A stretch of 64,000 nt of DNA from Rhyacichthys aspro (lineage: Eukaryota > Chordata > Actinopteri > Gobiiformes > Rhyacichthyidae), in NCBI GenBank assembly GCA_036850595.1, contig CM072159.1, positions 33,593,660-33,657,659 on the forward strand, written 5' to 3'. The position numbers were made by a program, and so were the translations under genes. Shown here piece by piece: positions 36,957-47,921 of this stretch (positions within the stretch are counted from its first letter, which is position 1; the number at the start of each line of letters is the position of its first letter). Under the pieces are notes generated by a model, which saw only the letters and a list, made by a program, of their open reading frames with translations, made no database searches and was not told where the DNA came from.

Positions 36957-37140
36957 CCTTGTCCTGGTCCGGTTCTGGTTTTGGTCCTGTTCTGGTTTTG
37001 GTCTGGTCCTGGTTTTGGTCTGGTTCTGGTCCTGGTCCTGGTCCTGGTCCTGGTCCGGTTCTGGTTTTGGTCTGGTCCTGGTTTTGGTCTGGTCCTGGTT
37101 TTCTCTGGTCTTTACTCAGATGTTGGTGTAGACCTGGACT
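36047..37140. repeat. Minisatellite (ggttctggtcctggt) 3' of lectin B
   Basis: About 1.1 kb of 6-bp-based units ggtcct / ggttct with ggttttggtctggtcct blocks. It begins immediately after the lectin B stop codon in gene sense, and the last coding codons (DQDQDQ) belong to the same motif. The WSWFWSGPG-type frames are repeat translations. Confidence 0.95.
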
Positions 37141-37152
37141 CGCTCTTGTTTT

Positions 37153-40100
37153 TTAAATATTCGGACAGGTGTTATTTTGGTCCTGGTCCTGGTCCGGATC
37201 TCGGGTGAAGACCTCTCCGGTCTTGGTCCTGGTCCAACTGAACTTGACGTTTCCGTTCAGACCAAGGTTGATCCAGCGCTGCTTCAACTAAAAACAAGAT
37301 TTAATAAGATCCATGAGTCTGGACCTGGTCTAGGACTGGACTATGATCCAGGAGGCTCCAGGATGGTCTGGTCTGGTCCTAGTCCTAGTCCTGGTCTAGT
37401 CCTGGTCTCATCTGGTCCAGGATGGTCTGGTCCTGGTCTGGTCCTGGTCTAGTCCTCGTCTTACCTGGTCTGGTCCTGGTCTGGTCCTGGTCTAGTCCTG
37501 GTCTTATCTGGTCCAGGATGGAATGGTCTGGTCTGGTCCTGGTCTAGTCCTGGTCTGGTCCTGGTCTGGTCCTGGTCTTACCTGGTCTGATCCTGGTCTG
37601 GTCCTGGTCTAGTCCTGGTCTTATCTGGTCCAGGATGGAATGGTCTGGTCTGGTCTGGTCCTGGTCTAGTCCTGGTCTTATCTGGTCCAGGATGGAATGG
37701 TCTGGTCTGGTCTGGTCTGGTCCTGGTCGGGTCCTGGTCTGGTCCTGGTCTGGTCCTGGTCTGGTCCTGGTCTGGTCCTGGTCTAGTCCTGGTCTTATCT
37801 GGTCCAGGATGGAATGGTCTGGTCTGGTCCTGGTCTGGTCCTGGTCTGGTCCTGGTCTGGTCCTGGTCTGGTCCTGGTCTGGTCCTGGTCTGGTCCTGGT
37901 CTGGTCCTGGTCTTACCTGGTCTGGTCCTGGTCTGGTCCTGGTCTGGTCCTGGTCTGGTCCTGGTCTGGTCCTGGTCTGGTCCTGGTCTGGTCCTGGTCT
38001 AGTCCTGGTCTGGTCCTGGTCTGGTCCTGGTCTAGTCCTGGTCTAGTCCTGGTCTGGTCCTGGTCTGGTCCTGGTCTGGTCCTGGTCTGGTCCTGGTCTA
38101 GTCCTGGTCTTACCTGGTCCAGGATGGTCTGGTTCAGATTCAGGTCTGAGTTCTTCTTGATTCTGAGTCTGATCCGTCTTCGTTTGGCTTCGACTGAAAC
38201 AGAAAAAACTGAGTCTGAATAAATTATGCAAATGAGCCGTGCATTCATGTAAATTATGTAAATTATGTAAATGAATCTAATTTTCATTAACTAGGGTAAG
38301 GGTTAGGTCCAGTACCAGACCAGGACTAGACCAGGACCAGACCAGGACTAGGACCCGGTCCAGGCCCGGTCCAGACCGGTGCCAGTCCCGGTCCAGGCCC
38401 GGTCCAGACCCGGTCCAGACCCGGTCCAGGCCCGGTCCAGGCCCGGTCCAGGCCCGGTCCAGACCCGGTCCAGACCCGGTCCAGTCCCGGTCCAGACCCG
38501 GTCCAGGTCTTACTCTTCTGGCACATGCAGGACATCTGTGTGGTGCAGAGGTAGGTCTCCATGAGGTAGGTGGTGGTCTCGAGGGCCACACATCCTGCTC
38601 CTGAAGGACTTCCTGGTTTCCAGTGGATCAAAGTCGCCTCAGACCCGTCAGTCCACTTCCACGAGTCCCGGTAAAGTCCGATCCACCCGGGACCGGACAT
38701 GATCCCCTTCAGAGCCTCGGTCTGAGTCTGGTTCAAGACCGGGGCCAGGTCTGTGAACTGGACCCTGCAGTGGTCTCGGGCCTCGCTCCAGGTTTTAGGT
38801 TCATCAACGAAAACAAAACTCGGACTGGCTCCAGCTGCAACAGAACAGGTTTTAGATGGATTTACACAGGTTTGGGTTGGTTTTCAACAGGTTTTAGCTG
38901 ATTTAAACAGGTTTGGGTTAGTTTTTAAAAGGGTTTTAGCTGATTTAAACAGGTTTGGGTTGGTTTTCAACAGGTTTTAGCTGGATTTAAACAGGTTTTA
39001 GCTGGATTTAAACAGGTTTGGATTGGTTTTCAACAGGTTTTAGCTGGATTTAAACAGGTTTGGATTGGTTTTCAACAGGTTTTAGCTGGATTTAAACAGG
39101 TTTGGGTTGGTTTTCAACAGATTCTAGCTGGATTTAAACAGGTTTGGGTTGGTTTTCAACAGGTTTTAGCTGGATTTAAACAGGTTTGGGTTGGTTTTCA
39201 ACAGGTTTTAGCTGGATTTAAACAGGTTTGGGTTGGTTTTCAACAGGTTTTAGCTGGATTTAAACAGGTTTGGGTTAGTTTTCAACAGGTTTTAGCTGGA
39301 TTAGACCTGGTTTTGTCAGGACTAGTCCAGTGTACCTCTGTAGCAGACGAAGGCCAGTCTCGAGCTGCAGTTGAAGTCGTTCCATTCTCCTGAAGTCCAC
39401 ATCACGACACAGTTCTCGTATCCATCGGTGTTGTCCGGTTTTCCGTTGGCCCACCGAGTGAACCCGGGTCTGGACTGGTCCAAAGACCACCTCCAGCTGC
39501 TGACGTCGTCCCAGAGTCCGGTCCAAAACGTGCCGTGGGGATAACCGGCTCCGACCTTCACCAGAGCCTGGTAGTCCAGCTGGGTCTCCGCAGCCGCCAG
39601 GTCTCCGTAGTGAGTCCTGCAGTAGGAGATGGCCTTGGACTGAGTCCAATAACCAAGGACAGGAACGTAGACCCGATCAGAACCGAGAGGAACCAACAGG
39701 ACTGGAACCAGAACCAGGAGACCAGGAAAGAAAAAGACAAGGATCAGACAGGACCAGAACCGGACTTCCATGGTCTCTATAACTCTGTACAAAGACCCAG
39801 AACCAAAGTGATTCTTTTAATTTAATTTATTGAGAGTTAAATATTATTATATTTAATATTCCCAGTGATTATTGAAGACAATAACCAGAAGGAAACCAAA
39901 GACCAAGAACCAGAGAGATCCAGGTTAAAACCAGAGTAAACCAGGTTAAAACCAGAGAAAACCAGGTTAAAACCAGAGATCCAGGTTAAAACCAGAGAAT
40001 CCAGGTTAAAACCAGAGAGAAAACCAGGTTAAAACCAGAGATCCAGGTTAAAACCAGAGAATCCAGGTTAAAACCAGAGAATCCAGGTTAAAACCAGAGA

Positions 40101-40430
40101 GGTAAACCAGAAGAGTCCAGGTAAACCAGAGATCCAGGTTAAAACCAGAGAACCAGGTTAAAAAGAGATCAGAAATGGTTAAAAGTAGTAGAGAGTAGGT
40201 TAAACAGAGATCAGGTTAAAGAGAAATTAGGTTAAAACCAGAGACCAGGTTAAAACCAGAGAGATCCAGGTTAAAACCAGAGAGATCCAGGTTAAAACCA
40301 GACTGTGACGGAACACGTTTCTCACTCGTTCGTTTATTAAGTAGATGTTCGTTCCAGCAGCAGCTAATTCTGATTTTAAAAAGAGACACAAACCTGAGAA
40401 AAGCATGATGAGAAATGTAGTCCTCTCCAT
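37153..40430 (-). CDS. Secreted two-CTLD C-type lectin, copy B (complete)
   Basis: Exons 40394-40430, 39336-39701, 38514-38834, 38114-38193, 37153-37287 (stop TAA) join to 312 residues. Signal peptide MERTTFLIMLFS followed by VLLVPLG from the next exon. CTLD1 has YCRTHYGDLA, FWTGLWDD, KPDN and EWNDFNCS (calcium-site WND) and ends FVCYR. CTLD2 (FVFVDEPKTWSEARDHCR, WIGLYRDSWKWTDG, CVALETTTY, CQK) lacks a WND motif and is probably not calcium-binding. The tail is basic (EAKRRRIRLRIKK) and ends with the conserved fish-lectin C-terminus (LKQRWINLGLNGNVKFSWT, GEVF). No membrane segment after the signal, so secreted. Loop before WTGLWDD is GAGYPHGTF, while A and C have GATLPFGMW. Alternative start at 39771 (MEVRF) would skip the first exon. 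Confidence 0.85.
37365..38110. repeat. Minisatellite (ggtctggtcctggtctagt) in lectin B intron 4
   Basis: Starts within 6 nt of the donor of exon 38114-38193 (cag|gtaagaccagg). About 0.75 kb here and about 0.17 kb in copy C (52010-52183). Confidence 0.95.
38311..38508. repeat. Minisatellite (ggtccagacccggtccaggc) in lectin B intron 3
   Basis: GC-rich units of 11-12 bp beginning within 6 nt of the donor of the CTLD2 exon (a|gtaagacctgg). Copy C has a shorter array at 52690-52812. Confidence 0.9.
38848..39305. repeat. 42-bp minisatellite in lectin B intron 2
   Basis: About ten units of the ggttttcaacaggttttagc repeat, filling the intron between the CTLD1 and CTLD2 exons. Confidence 0.9.
39916..40304. 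repeat. gagatccaggttaaaacca minisatellite, copy B
   Basis: As at 741-1266. Units from about 40100 to 40240 are strikingly degenerate compared with copies A and C. Confidence 0.9.
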
Positions 40431-40727
40431 CTCCAAAACCAGAGCCAGTTCTGGTTTAGACCTGATCCAAGTCACGGTTTTACAAGTCTGGTCCTGGTCT
40501 AACTCCGGTCTGTTCCGGTCTGTTCCGGTCTGCTTCTCTCATATAATCCTCAGATTTGATTTGATGCAAAGCTGCTCTGATTCTTTGCATTTGAGTTTTG
40601 TTTATGAGGCTCCGGCTCAAAACCAGGTCGGGGACATTCTCTGGACTTGAACAGGACTAAACCATGCTTTTGTTATGTCTAGGTTAGATTAATATTTTTA
40701 TTTAAAGGTACTCTGTGTAAGTTTTCT

Positions 40728-40873
40728 CCAGTAGGGGGCGCACATTCCTCCGTTGTTTGTTTTCGAGAAGAAACGATCCAAACCCTCGAGTTTGGAAGAA
40801 AATAGTGGAATTATAGGAAATACAGGAATTATATCTCATTTATGTTGGAGGTTTGTGTCCAGCAGAGGGCGCT
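40728..40873 (+). promoter_or_regulatory. Pair of CTCF-like motifs upstream of lectin B
   Basis: ccagtagggggcgcac at 40728-40743 and ccagcagagggcgct at 40859-40873, same spacing and orientation as in copy A. Confidence 0.55.
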
Positions 40874-41556
40874 GTGTCAGTGAGCCAGGCCTGATTCTAT
40901 TGATCTCATTAAATCATCAGGATTTATCAGGTTTATTTAATGGAGACCAGTTTGTTTCATGAATTCTGTCCCAAACAGCAGTAAACCTCACTGAGATCAT
41001 CCTGCTTCATTAAACATTAATAATAATCAATCATTAGCTTCATTTACAGCTAAATCCTACAGTTCGGAGCTAAAGCCTCGTCTGACTCTTCATCAAACAT
41101 TAAAGTAAACGCAACAGTAGTTTTTATATTTAATGATGATGATGATTCATATTTTTGTGTTAAAGCAAACAGAAGGATCATGTTTCAGGTCTGAGTCCTG
41201 ACTTTGACCAGACTTCATTTGAATTGGATTTGAATCTGTGTCATTTAAACAAATCATTTCACTGAAAAAGTGAAAAACAGGTTTAATCTGAGCCAAACTA
41301 AAGGCTTTTATTCAGGTTTATTCAGGTTTAGATATAAAAACTAAAGTAAACTATAAAGTCTGTTTATTTTTATTATTTGACAAAACAGTTCCTTGTCTCA
41401 GTTTTGAAAAGGATCTGAGCAGGTTCTTCATCTTTTTTATAAAGACGAAAAACGTTTTATTTTTAGAGTGATTTATTTCGTAACAAGGAGTCCTGACATG
41501 TTTTTTGTTTTTTTTTTGTTGGGTGGTTAATGACGGGTCTAGATTGATACATTTTG

Positions 41557-41756
41557 GGCAGGTTCAGTCGGGTCAAATGGGGTCTAGCTCTGGCGTGGCC
41601 CCGGCAGGTTCAGTCGGGTCTAAACCCGGTCTAGCTCTGACCTGTCGAGGCCCCGGCAGGTTCAGTCGGGTCTAAACCCGGTCTAGCTCTGACCTGTCGA
41701 GGCCCCGGCAGGTTCAGTCGGGTCTAAACCCGGTCTAGCTCTGACCTGTTGAGGGC
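41557..41756. repeat. 52-bp tandem repeat, copy B
   Basis: Three good units preceded by a corrupted fourth; the region 41500-41590 has homopolymer runs and substitutions not present in A or C. Confidence 0.8.
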
Positions 41757-42514
41757 TCTATCTGTTGTTGATCGATGGATTATTACAATAAAGAAATGAG
41801 TCCATGCTTTATTTATTTTTTATTATGTTTAAATCAAACAGATGGATTACAGAGATTTTATTTTGATTTTTACTGAAATATTGATAATGATTTGAAAAAC
41901 ACACCTTTAAAAACACCCCTTTAAAGCCAAATCTAAAAAGCTAACGATAAATAAAATAGCCTGGTCTTAACTTGGTGTGACTCTAAATCAAAAAGAGCTA
42001 AAACTGTCCCTGAAGCGTGTTATCAGCTCAATGTTGACTCATGAAACAGTGACGTGTCGAAAGTGAACTTGGTCTGGACTGAAACTGTTCCATAGTTTAA
42101 TAAACACGACTGAGCTCACGTTTGAGAAACAGAAAAGCACTTAAACTTAACTAAAATATGCTCAAAATTAGCTGCTGAACTAAAACAGAATCCAGGCTTG
42201 ATTTGGTCCGAGGTCTTTGTGAAGATCTGGAGCAGAAAACAACCTGTGAACACAGTAAAGTTGGACCATATATGACTTATATTTATATTATTACAAGGAC
42301 ACTTCTGGTCCAACTCAGATTAAACCAGAAAGAGCCTTTAATTTGAAAATGCACCTCTTTTACATTTTAAAGGTGTGTTGTTGCTGAGCTCAAAGGCTGT
42401 AACGTTATAAATGTTTCTAATCATGAGCGGGTCTCGTATATAAAGCTTTTATATTTTCAGTCTGTTGTCCATGTGTTGTACAGTTACTCACTGAGCCCAG
42501 GTGAAGGTGATGAT

Positions 42515-45500
42515 CTACACTGCACAGATCTGTGAATGACAGACAGAGGCGTCACTTCTGAGAGTAATAAACACGTGGAAGTGTCTCAGAGACGTACCGG
42601 GGAACAGCTGGAACCCACGAGGCACAGCTGGACCTGGCAGTGAAGGTACAGACTGTCACTGGAGGCTCCCACGAACTCAAACACGTTGAAGACAAAGACG
42701 GAGGTGAGTGTGTCTCCACTGGACACAATCCTCACACTGGCATCACCCTCACAGCTGCAAACACAGGACACACACTGCTTAAATATTTACCCTTATAGCT
42801 GCTCTTCAACACTTTGATTCAACAATTGACTTTATTTGTTCAGCATTTGAGTTTTCAGCAGCAAAAAGATGTTTTTAACAGTTTACACAATGGAAAAAGA
42901 AAAAAATATTCTGTTCTGCGTAAATGAGCACCACACACTGTGACATTGACAATATACTCACAGTTTACACAAATCAACCTTGTCACCTGTTTGTGCACAA
43001 CACAATCACTCCAGTAGGTGCTGTGTTAGTGCCACCTACTGGAGCCTCATGGAATAAAGTGTGTAGTACTGCCTCGTGTCAGTAACTGAAGTATTGTGTG
43101 TTTGTGTATGTTTCTCACGTGTCAGTAACAGAAGTATTGTGTGTTTGTGTATGTTTCTCACATGTCAGTAACAGAAGTATTGTGTGTTTGTGTATGTTTC
43201 TCATGTGTCAGTAACAGAAGTATTGTGTTTGTGTATGTTTCTCTCGTGTCAGTAACAGAAGTATTGTGTGTTTGTGCATGTTTCTCACCCGTCAGTAACA
43301 GAAGTATTGTGTGTTTGTGTATGTTTCTCACGTGTCAGTAACAGAAGTATTGTGTGTTTGTGTATGTTTCTCACGTGTCAGTAACAGAAGTATTGTGTGT
43401 TTGTGTATGTTTCTCATGTGTCAGTAACAGAAGTATTGTGTGTTTGTGTATGTTTCTCACGTGTCAGTAACAGAAGTATTGTGTGTTTGTGTATGTTTCT
43501 CACGTGTCAGTAACAGAAGTATTGTGTGTTTGTGTATGTTTCTCACGTGTCAGTAACAGAAGTATTGTGTTTGTGTATGTTTCTCACGTGTCAGTAACAG
43601 AAGTATTGTGTTTGTGTATGTTTCTCACGTGTCAGTAACAGAAGTATTGTGTTTGTGTATGTTTCTCACGTGTCAGTAACAGAAGTATTGTGTTTGTGTA
43701 TGTTTCTCACGTGTCAGTAACAGAAGTATTGTGTTTGTGTATGTTTCTCACGTGTCAGTAACAGAAGTATTGTGTTTGTGTATGTTTCTCACGTGTCAGT
43801 AACAGAAGTATTGTGTTTGTGTATGTTTCTCACGTGTCAGTAACAGAAGTATTGTGTTTGTGTATGTTTCTCACGTGTCAGTAACAGAAGTATTGTGTGT
43901 TTGTGCATGTTTCTCATGTGTCAGTAACAGAAGTATTGTGTGTTTGTGTATGTTTCTCATGTGTCAGTAACAGAAGTATTGTGTTTGTGTATGTTTCTCA
44001 TGTGTAAGTAACAGAAGTATTGTGTGTTTGTGTATGTTTCTCACATGTCAGTAACAGAAGTATTGTGTGTTTGTGTATGTTTCTCACGTGTCAGTAACAG
44101 AAGTATTGTGTGTTTGTGTATGTTTCTCACGTGTCAGTAACAGAAGTATTGTGTTTGTGTATGTTTCTCACGTGTCAGTAACAGAAGTATTGTGTTTGTG
44201 TATGTTTCTCACGTGTCAGTAACAGAAGTATTGTGTTTGTATATGTTTCTCACGTGTCAGTAACAGAAGTATTGTGTTTGTATATGTTTCTCACGTGTCA
44301 GTAACAGAAGTATTGTGTTTGTATATGTTTCTCACCCGTCAGTAACTGAAGTATTGTGTTTGTATATGTTTCTCACCCGTCAGTGATCAGGTCGTATCTG
44401 TCCGAGGCCTCAGGGTCTGATTCTTTCGTCCCCCAGCAGTCATCGATCAGCAGAGCCAGGCCAGCTTCTTCCACGTCCTGAGCCTCCAGCTTCACCCAGA
44501 TCTTCTGATCCAGGAACACTTCAGATGATGAAGACACAGGCTTCGTCAGGGCCTCGTCAGAGAAGGGCGTTATTACAACGTTAAAGGTGAACTGTCCCGT
44601 CGTATAGACCAGCGACACAGAGCTGCACCACAAACACAGCTAGTTTAGTTTGGTTTAGTTTAGAGTCACCTTCACAAACCTGTTCATAAAGGTTCAGTTC
44701 TGGTTATTGGTATTATTTATAGTGTCCTGTTGAGCTCGTAGTAAACCATTAATGACCATCTTATCATGACACACTGGAGTTAAATTCCTTTTGAACAAAG
44801 CAAGATATGGTCACAGCATTATTCAAATCATTAATAAAATGGGAGTCCATCCCAAGAGCCCAAAGTGAGCCCACGTGACACATCCATGTATTACTATTTT
44901 CTGAGTAAATCCAGTTGAATTTTTAGCATTTTTCATTTATTACATTTATATGAGTTACAGTAGTGGGTAATAGTACTGTATAAATGGAGTATATTGGGTA
45001 ATAGTGCTGTATAAATGGAGTATAGTGGGTAATAGTGCTGTATAAATGGAGTATAGTGGGTAATAGTACTGTGTAAATGGAGTATAGTGGGTAATAGTAC
45101 TGTATAAATGGAGTATAGTGGGTAATAGCGTTGTATAAATGGAGTATAGTGGGTAATAGTGCCGTATAAATGGAGTATAGTGGGTAATAGTACTGTGTAA
45201 ATGGAGTATAGTGGGTAATAGTACTGTATAAATGGAGTATAGTGGGTAATAATGCTGTATGTATGGAGTATAGTGGGTAATAGTGCTGTATAAATGGAAT
45301 ATAGTGGGTAATAGAATAGTGCTATATAAATGGAGTATAGTGGGTAATAGTGCTGTGTAAATGGAGTATAGTGGGTAATAGTACTGTATAAATGGAGTAT
45401 AGTGGGTAATAGTACTGTGTAAATGGAGTATAGTGGGTAATAGTACTGTATAAATGGAGTATAGTGGGTAATAGTGCTGTGTAAATGGAGTATAGTGGGT

Positions 45501-47174
45501 AATAGTACTGTATAAATGGAGTATAGTGGGTAATAGTACTGTGTAAATGGAGTATAGTGGGTAATAGTACTGTGTAAATGGAGTATAGTGGGTAATAGTA
45601 CTGTATAAATGGAGTATAGTGGGTAATAGTACTGTATAAATGGAGTATAGTGGGTACTAGTACTGTGTAAATGGAGTAGTACCCGTGAGCGATGCTGAAG
45701 GAGGCGGTGCTGGGCGCTGGTTGACTGTAGGCGCAGGAGAACTCGACCGACACAGCGTTTTCAAACGTAATGGTGGAGCTCTGTGAATTCTGGATGGTGT
45801 TGGTGTAGATGATCTGGTTGCCCTTTTCCTACAAAAACACATAAACTGTGTCCAAAATCACTTCATCTCTTTAGATATTGTGCTTCATCAACAACTAAAC
45901 TGCAATTTTGGTCTTTTAGATAAAATGTCTAAAATCTAACCAGGAAAGTCCCACTGAGAAGACAGATCTCTTTGACAGAGAAGTCCTGGCCCCGTGGGGA
46001 CCTACATGTGTTTAGTGGGAAACTGGAGCATTTGGGAATCGAACCCAGGACCTTCTTGGTGTGAGGCATGAGTGGTCATCACAACCATTAAAACAAAACC
46101 TGTGCTGGTTGAACTGACAAACAATCCTCTCAGACCTTTCTAATGGTGCAGGAGTCAGACTTCTCTGTGTTTCTGCTCAGTGTCTCTTTATTGAACCCAT
46201 CCAGCAGAGGGGGGTACACTGTTGGTTCTATTTTTTTCCATGTGTCCGTATTAAAAACCAGCAGCAGCTTGTTTAGTTAAAGCCTAAATGTAATTAAAAG
46301 AAGTGAACAACAGACCCACCTGGATTTCACCGCCGCAGAGTTTGGAGCCACCGAACTCGAAGGTTATGGTTTTATCTGTTTCACTGATGGTCCCTGAGCA
46401 GGAGGCGTCGTTCAGGTGGAGGTGGGTGTAGTTGATGCTTTTTTCCTCCAGGAAGCATGTGTAGAGCGAGCTGGAGGCAGTTCCAGCCTGACATGAAGGT
46501 GGAGGTCCTGAACATCCAGAGACACATACAGACGTTAGACCAATCTGCTCTCGTCATGTTGCTGCTTCAAGAACCTGGAATCGTTCTCAAAAGATAAACA
46601 TATTTTGTGAGTTTTAGTGAAAATATACCGTAAAGGTTTGCCTGTCGCAGCTCGTGCACAGCCCTGTCCTGGCAGTAGCAGGCCGGCACATTATTACTGG
46701 TGACAGCACAGAACTCCTCAGAACCACAGGCATGGTCCAGACAAACAGACAGAGCTGGAAACAGACGCAGAGTTACAAACCTGTTCATCAGAAAGACTCT
46801 CCATAGGCTCCTCTGAATGTCTTACGGCAGGAGAAGTGGTCCCTCCAGTTTCCCCGGATCCTGCAGGTTCTGGCGTAAGCGTCCAGAAAGTAACAGCGCA
46901 GTCCGTCCACATCGGGATAACGACACAACAAACCGTCAGCACAGACATCAGAGTAGGCTCCTGGATGGACGTCACAGCCGAAAGTATCCGACATCAGCCT
47001 CAGTTTGTCTTCACAGCTGCAAGAAACAAGGGCATCAGCTGGAAGTTCTTCTCACATTAGTCGTATAATTTAAAACTTTAAATTCATATGTTAATGTCTG
47101 GCTTTGCTCACCTTGTAGTTACAGCGGGACAGTCAATACCATCACCATCAGTGTCTGACACCACAGTGTCACAG
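42515..47174 (-). CDS. ZP-domain glycoprotein, minus-strand copy 2 (5'-truncated)
   Basis: Eight exons: 47112-47174, 46826-47016, 46629-46754, 46320-46507, 45683-45828, 44377-44622, 42598-42754, 42515-42529 (stop TAG), 376 residues in phase. Same modules as copy 1: C8-like, EGF-like, ZP-N, ZP-C ending YLHCQVQLCLVGSSCSP then ICAV. This is the only minus-strand copy seen without a gap or window edge. In the exon 44377-44622 residues VSSSSEVF replace VDSSTKLF of copies 1 and 3 and match the plus-strand ZP genes, suggesting gene conversion. No signal peptide or VWD exon; a divergent ZP(+) starts about 750 bp away. Confidence 0.8.
43009..43044. other. Perfect 12-bp inverted repeat (hairpin)
   Basis: ctccagtaggtg and cacctactggag separated by 12 nt. 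It lies in about 210 nt of unique intron sequence (42866-43075) kept only in copy 2; in the other copies the minisatellite starts at once. Could be a short foldback-element end. Confidence 0.6.
43076..44371. repeat. 41/43-bp minisatellite in ZP(-) intron, copy 2
   Basis: About 1.3 kb of the donor-anchored unit, under half the length of copies 1 and 3. Most units contain cacgtg. Confidence 0.95.
44952..45676. repeat. 31-bp minisatellite in ZP(-) intron, copy 2
   Basis: About 0.7 kb of the tataaatggagtatagtggg repeat, starting at the donor of exon 45683-45828. Confidence 0.95.
45935..46092 (-). mobile_element. Fish SINE-like remnant, copy 2
   Basis: Same element and position as 30868-31025. 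Confidence 0.45.
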
Positions 47175-47275
47175 CTAGAGGGCGACAAAAACAAACATCC
47201 TCAGACCAAAAAGACCCCAGAAGGTGAGGAGATTAAAAAACATACTTCAGGCTAAAGTCATGTTTGGTAATATTA

Positions 47276-47835
47276 ATTAATATCGATATTAGACTCGAAA
47301 TTAGACTCGATATTAGACTCGATATTAGACTCGATATAATACTCAATATTAGACTCGATATTAGACTCGATATAAGACTCGATATAAGACTCGATATTAG
47401 ACTCGATATAATACTCGATATTAGACTCGATATTAGACTCGATATTACACTCGATATTAGACTCGATATTAGACTCGATATAATACTCGATATAAGACTC
47501 AATATTAGACTCGATATAATACTCGATATAAGACTCAATATTAGACTCAATATTAGACTCGATATAATACTCGATATAAGACTCGATATTAGACTCGATA
47601 TTAAACTCGATATTAGACTCGATATAAGACTCGATATTAGACTCGATATTACACTCGATATTAGACTCGATATTAGACTCGATATTACACTCGATATTAG
47701 ACTCGATATTAGACTCGATATTACACTCGATATTAGACTCGATATTAGACTCGATATTACACGAATTAACAACACTCGATATTAGACTCGATATTAGACT
47801 CGATATAATACTCAATATTAGACTCGATATTAGAC
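47276..47835. repeat. 12-bp minisatellite at the divergent ZP junction, copy 2
   Basis: As at 32209-32612 but about 160 bp longer, with an interruption (acgaattaacaac) near 47761. Confidence 0.95.
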
Positions 47836-47921
47836 TGACAGAGGAGTAAAGTCAGAAGAGTGTAAATGTGATTGTGTGTAAATGTTCAGTAACATTTAGA
47901 GCCTCTGTGTGTGATGTTCAG

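Noticed and set aside
36050..38222. Trp/Ser/Gly/Pro frames in ggtcct arrays
   Set aside because: Repeat translations 3' of and inside lectin B; no domain.
40753..40962. 69-codon frame conserved in three copies (also 1730-1939 and 55163-55372)
   Set aside because: Conserved only because the whole spacer is duplicated; spans the CTCF-like block, no domain or splice context.
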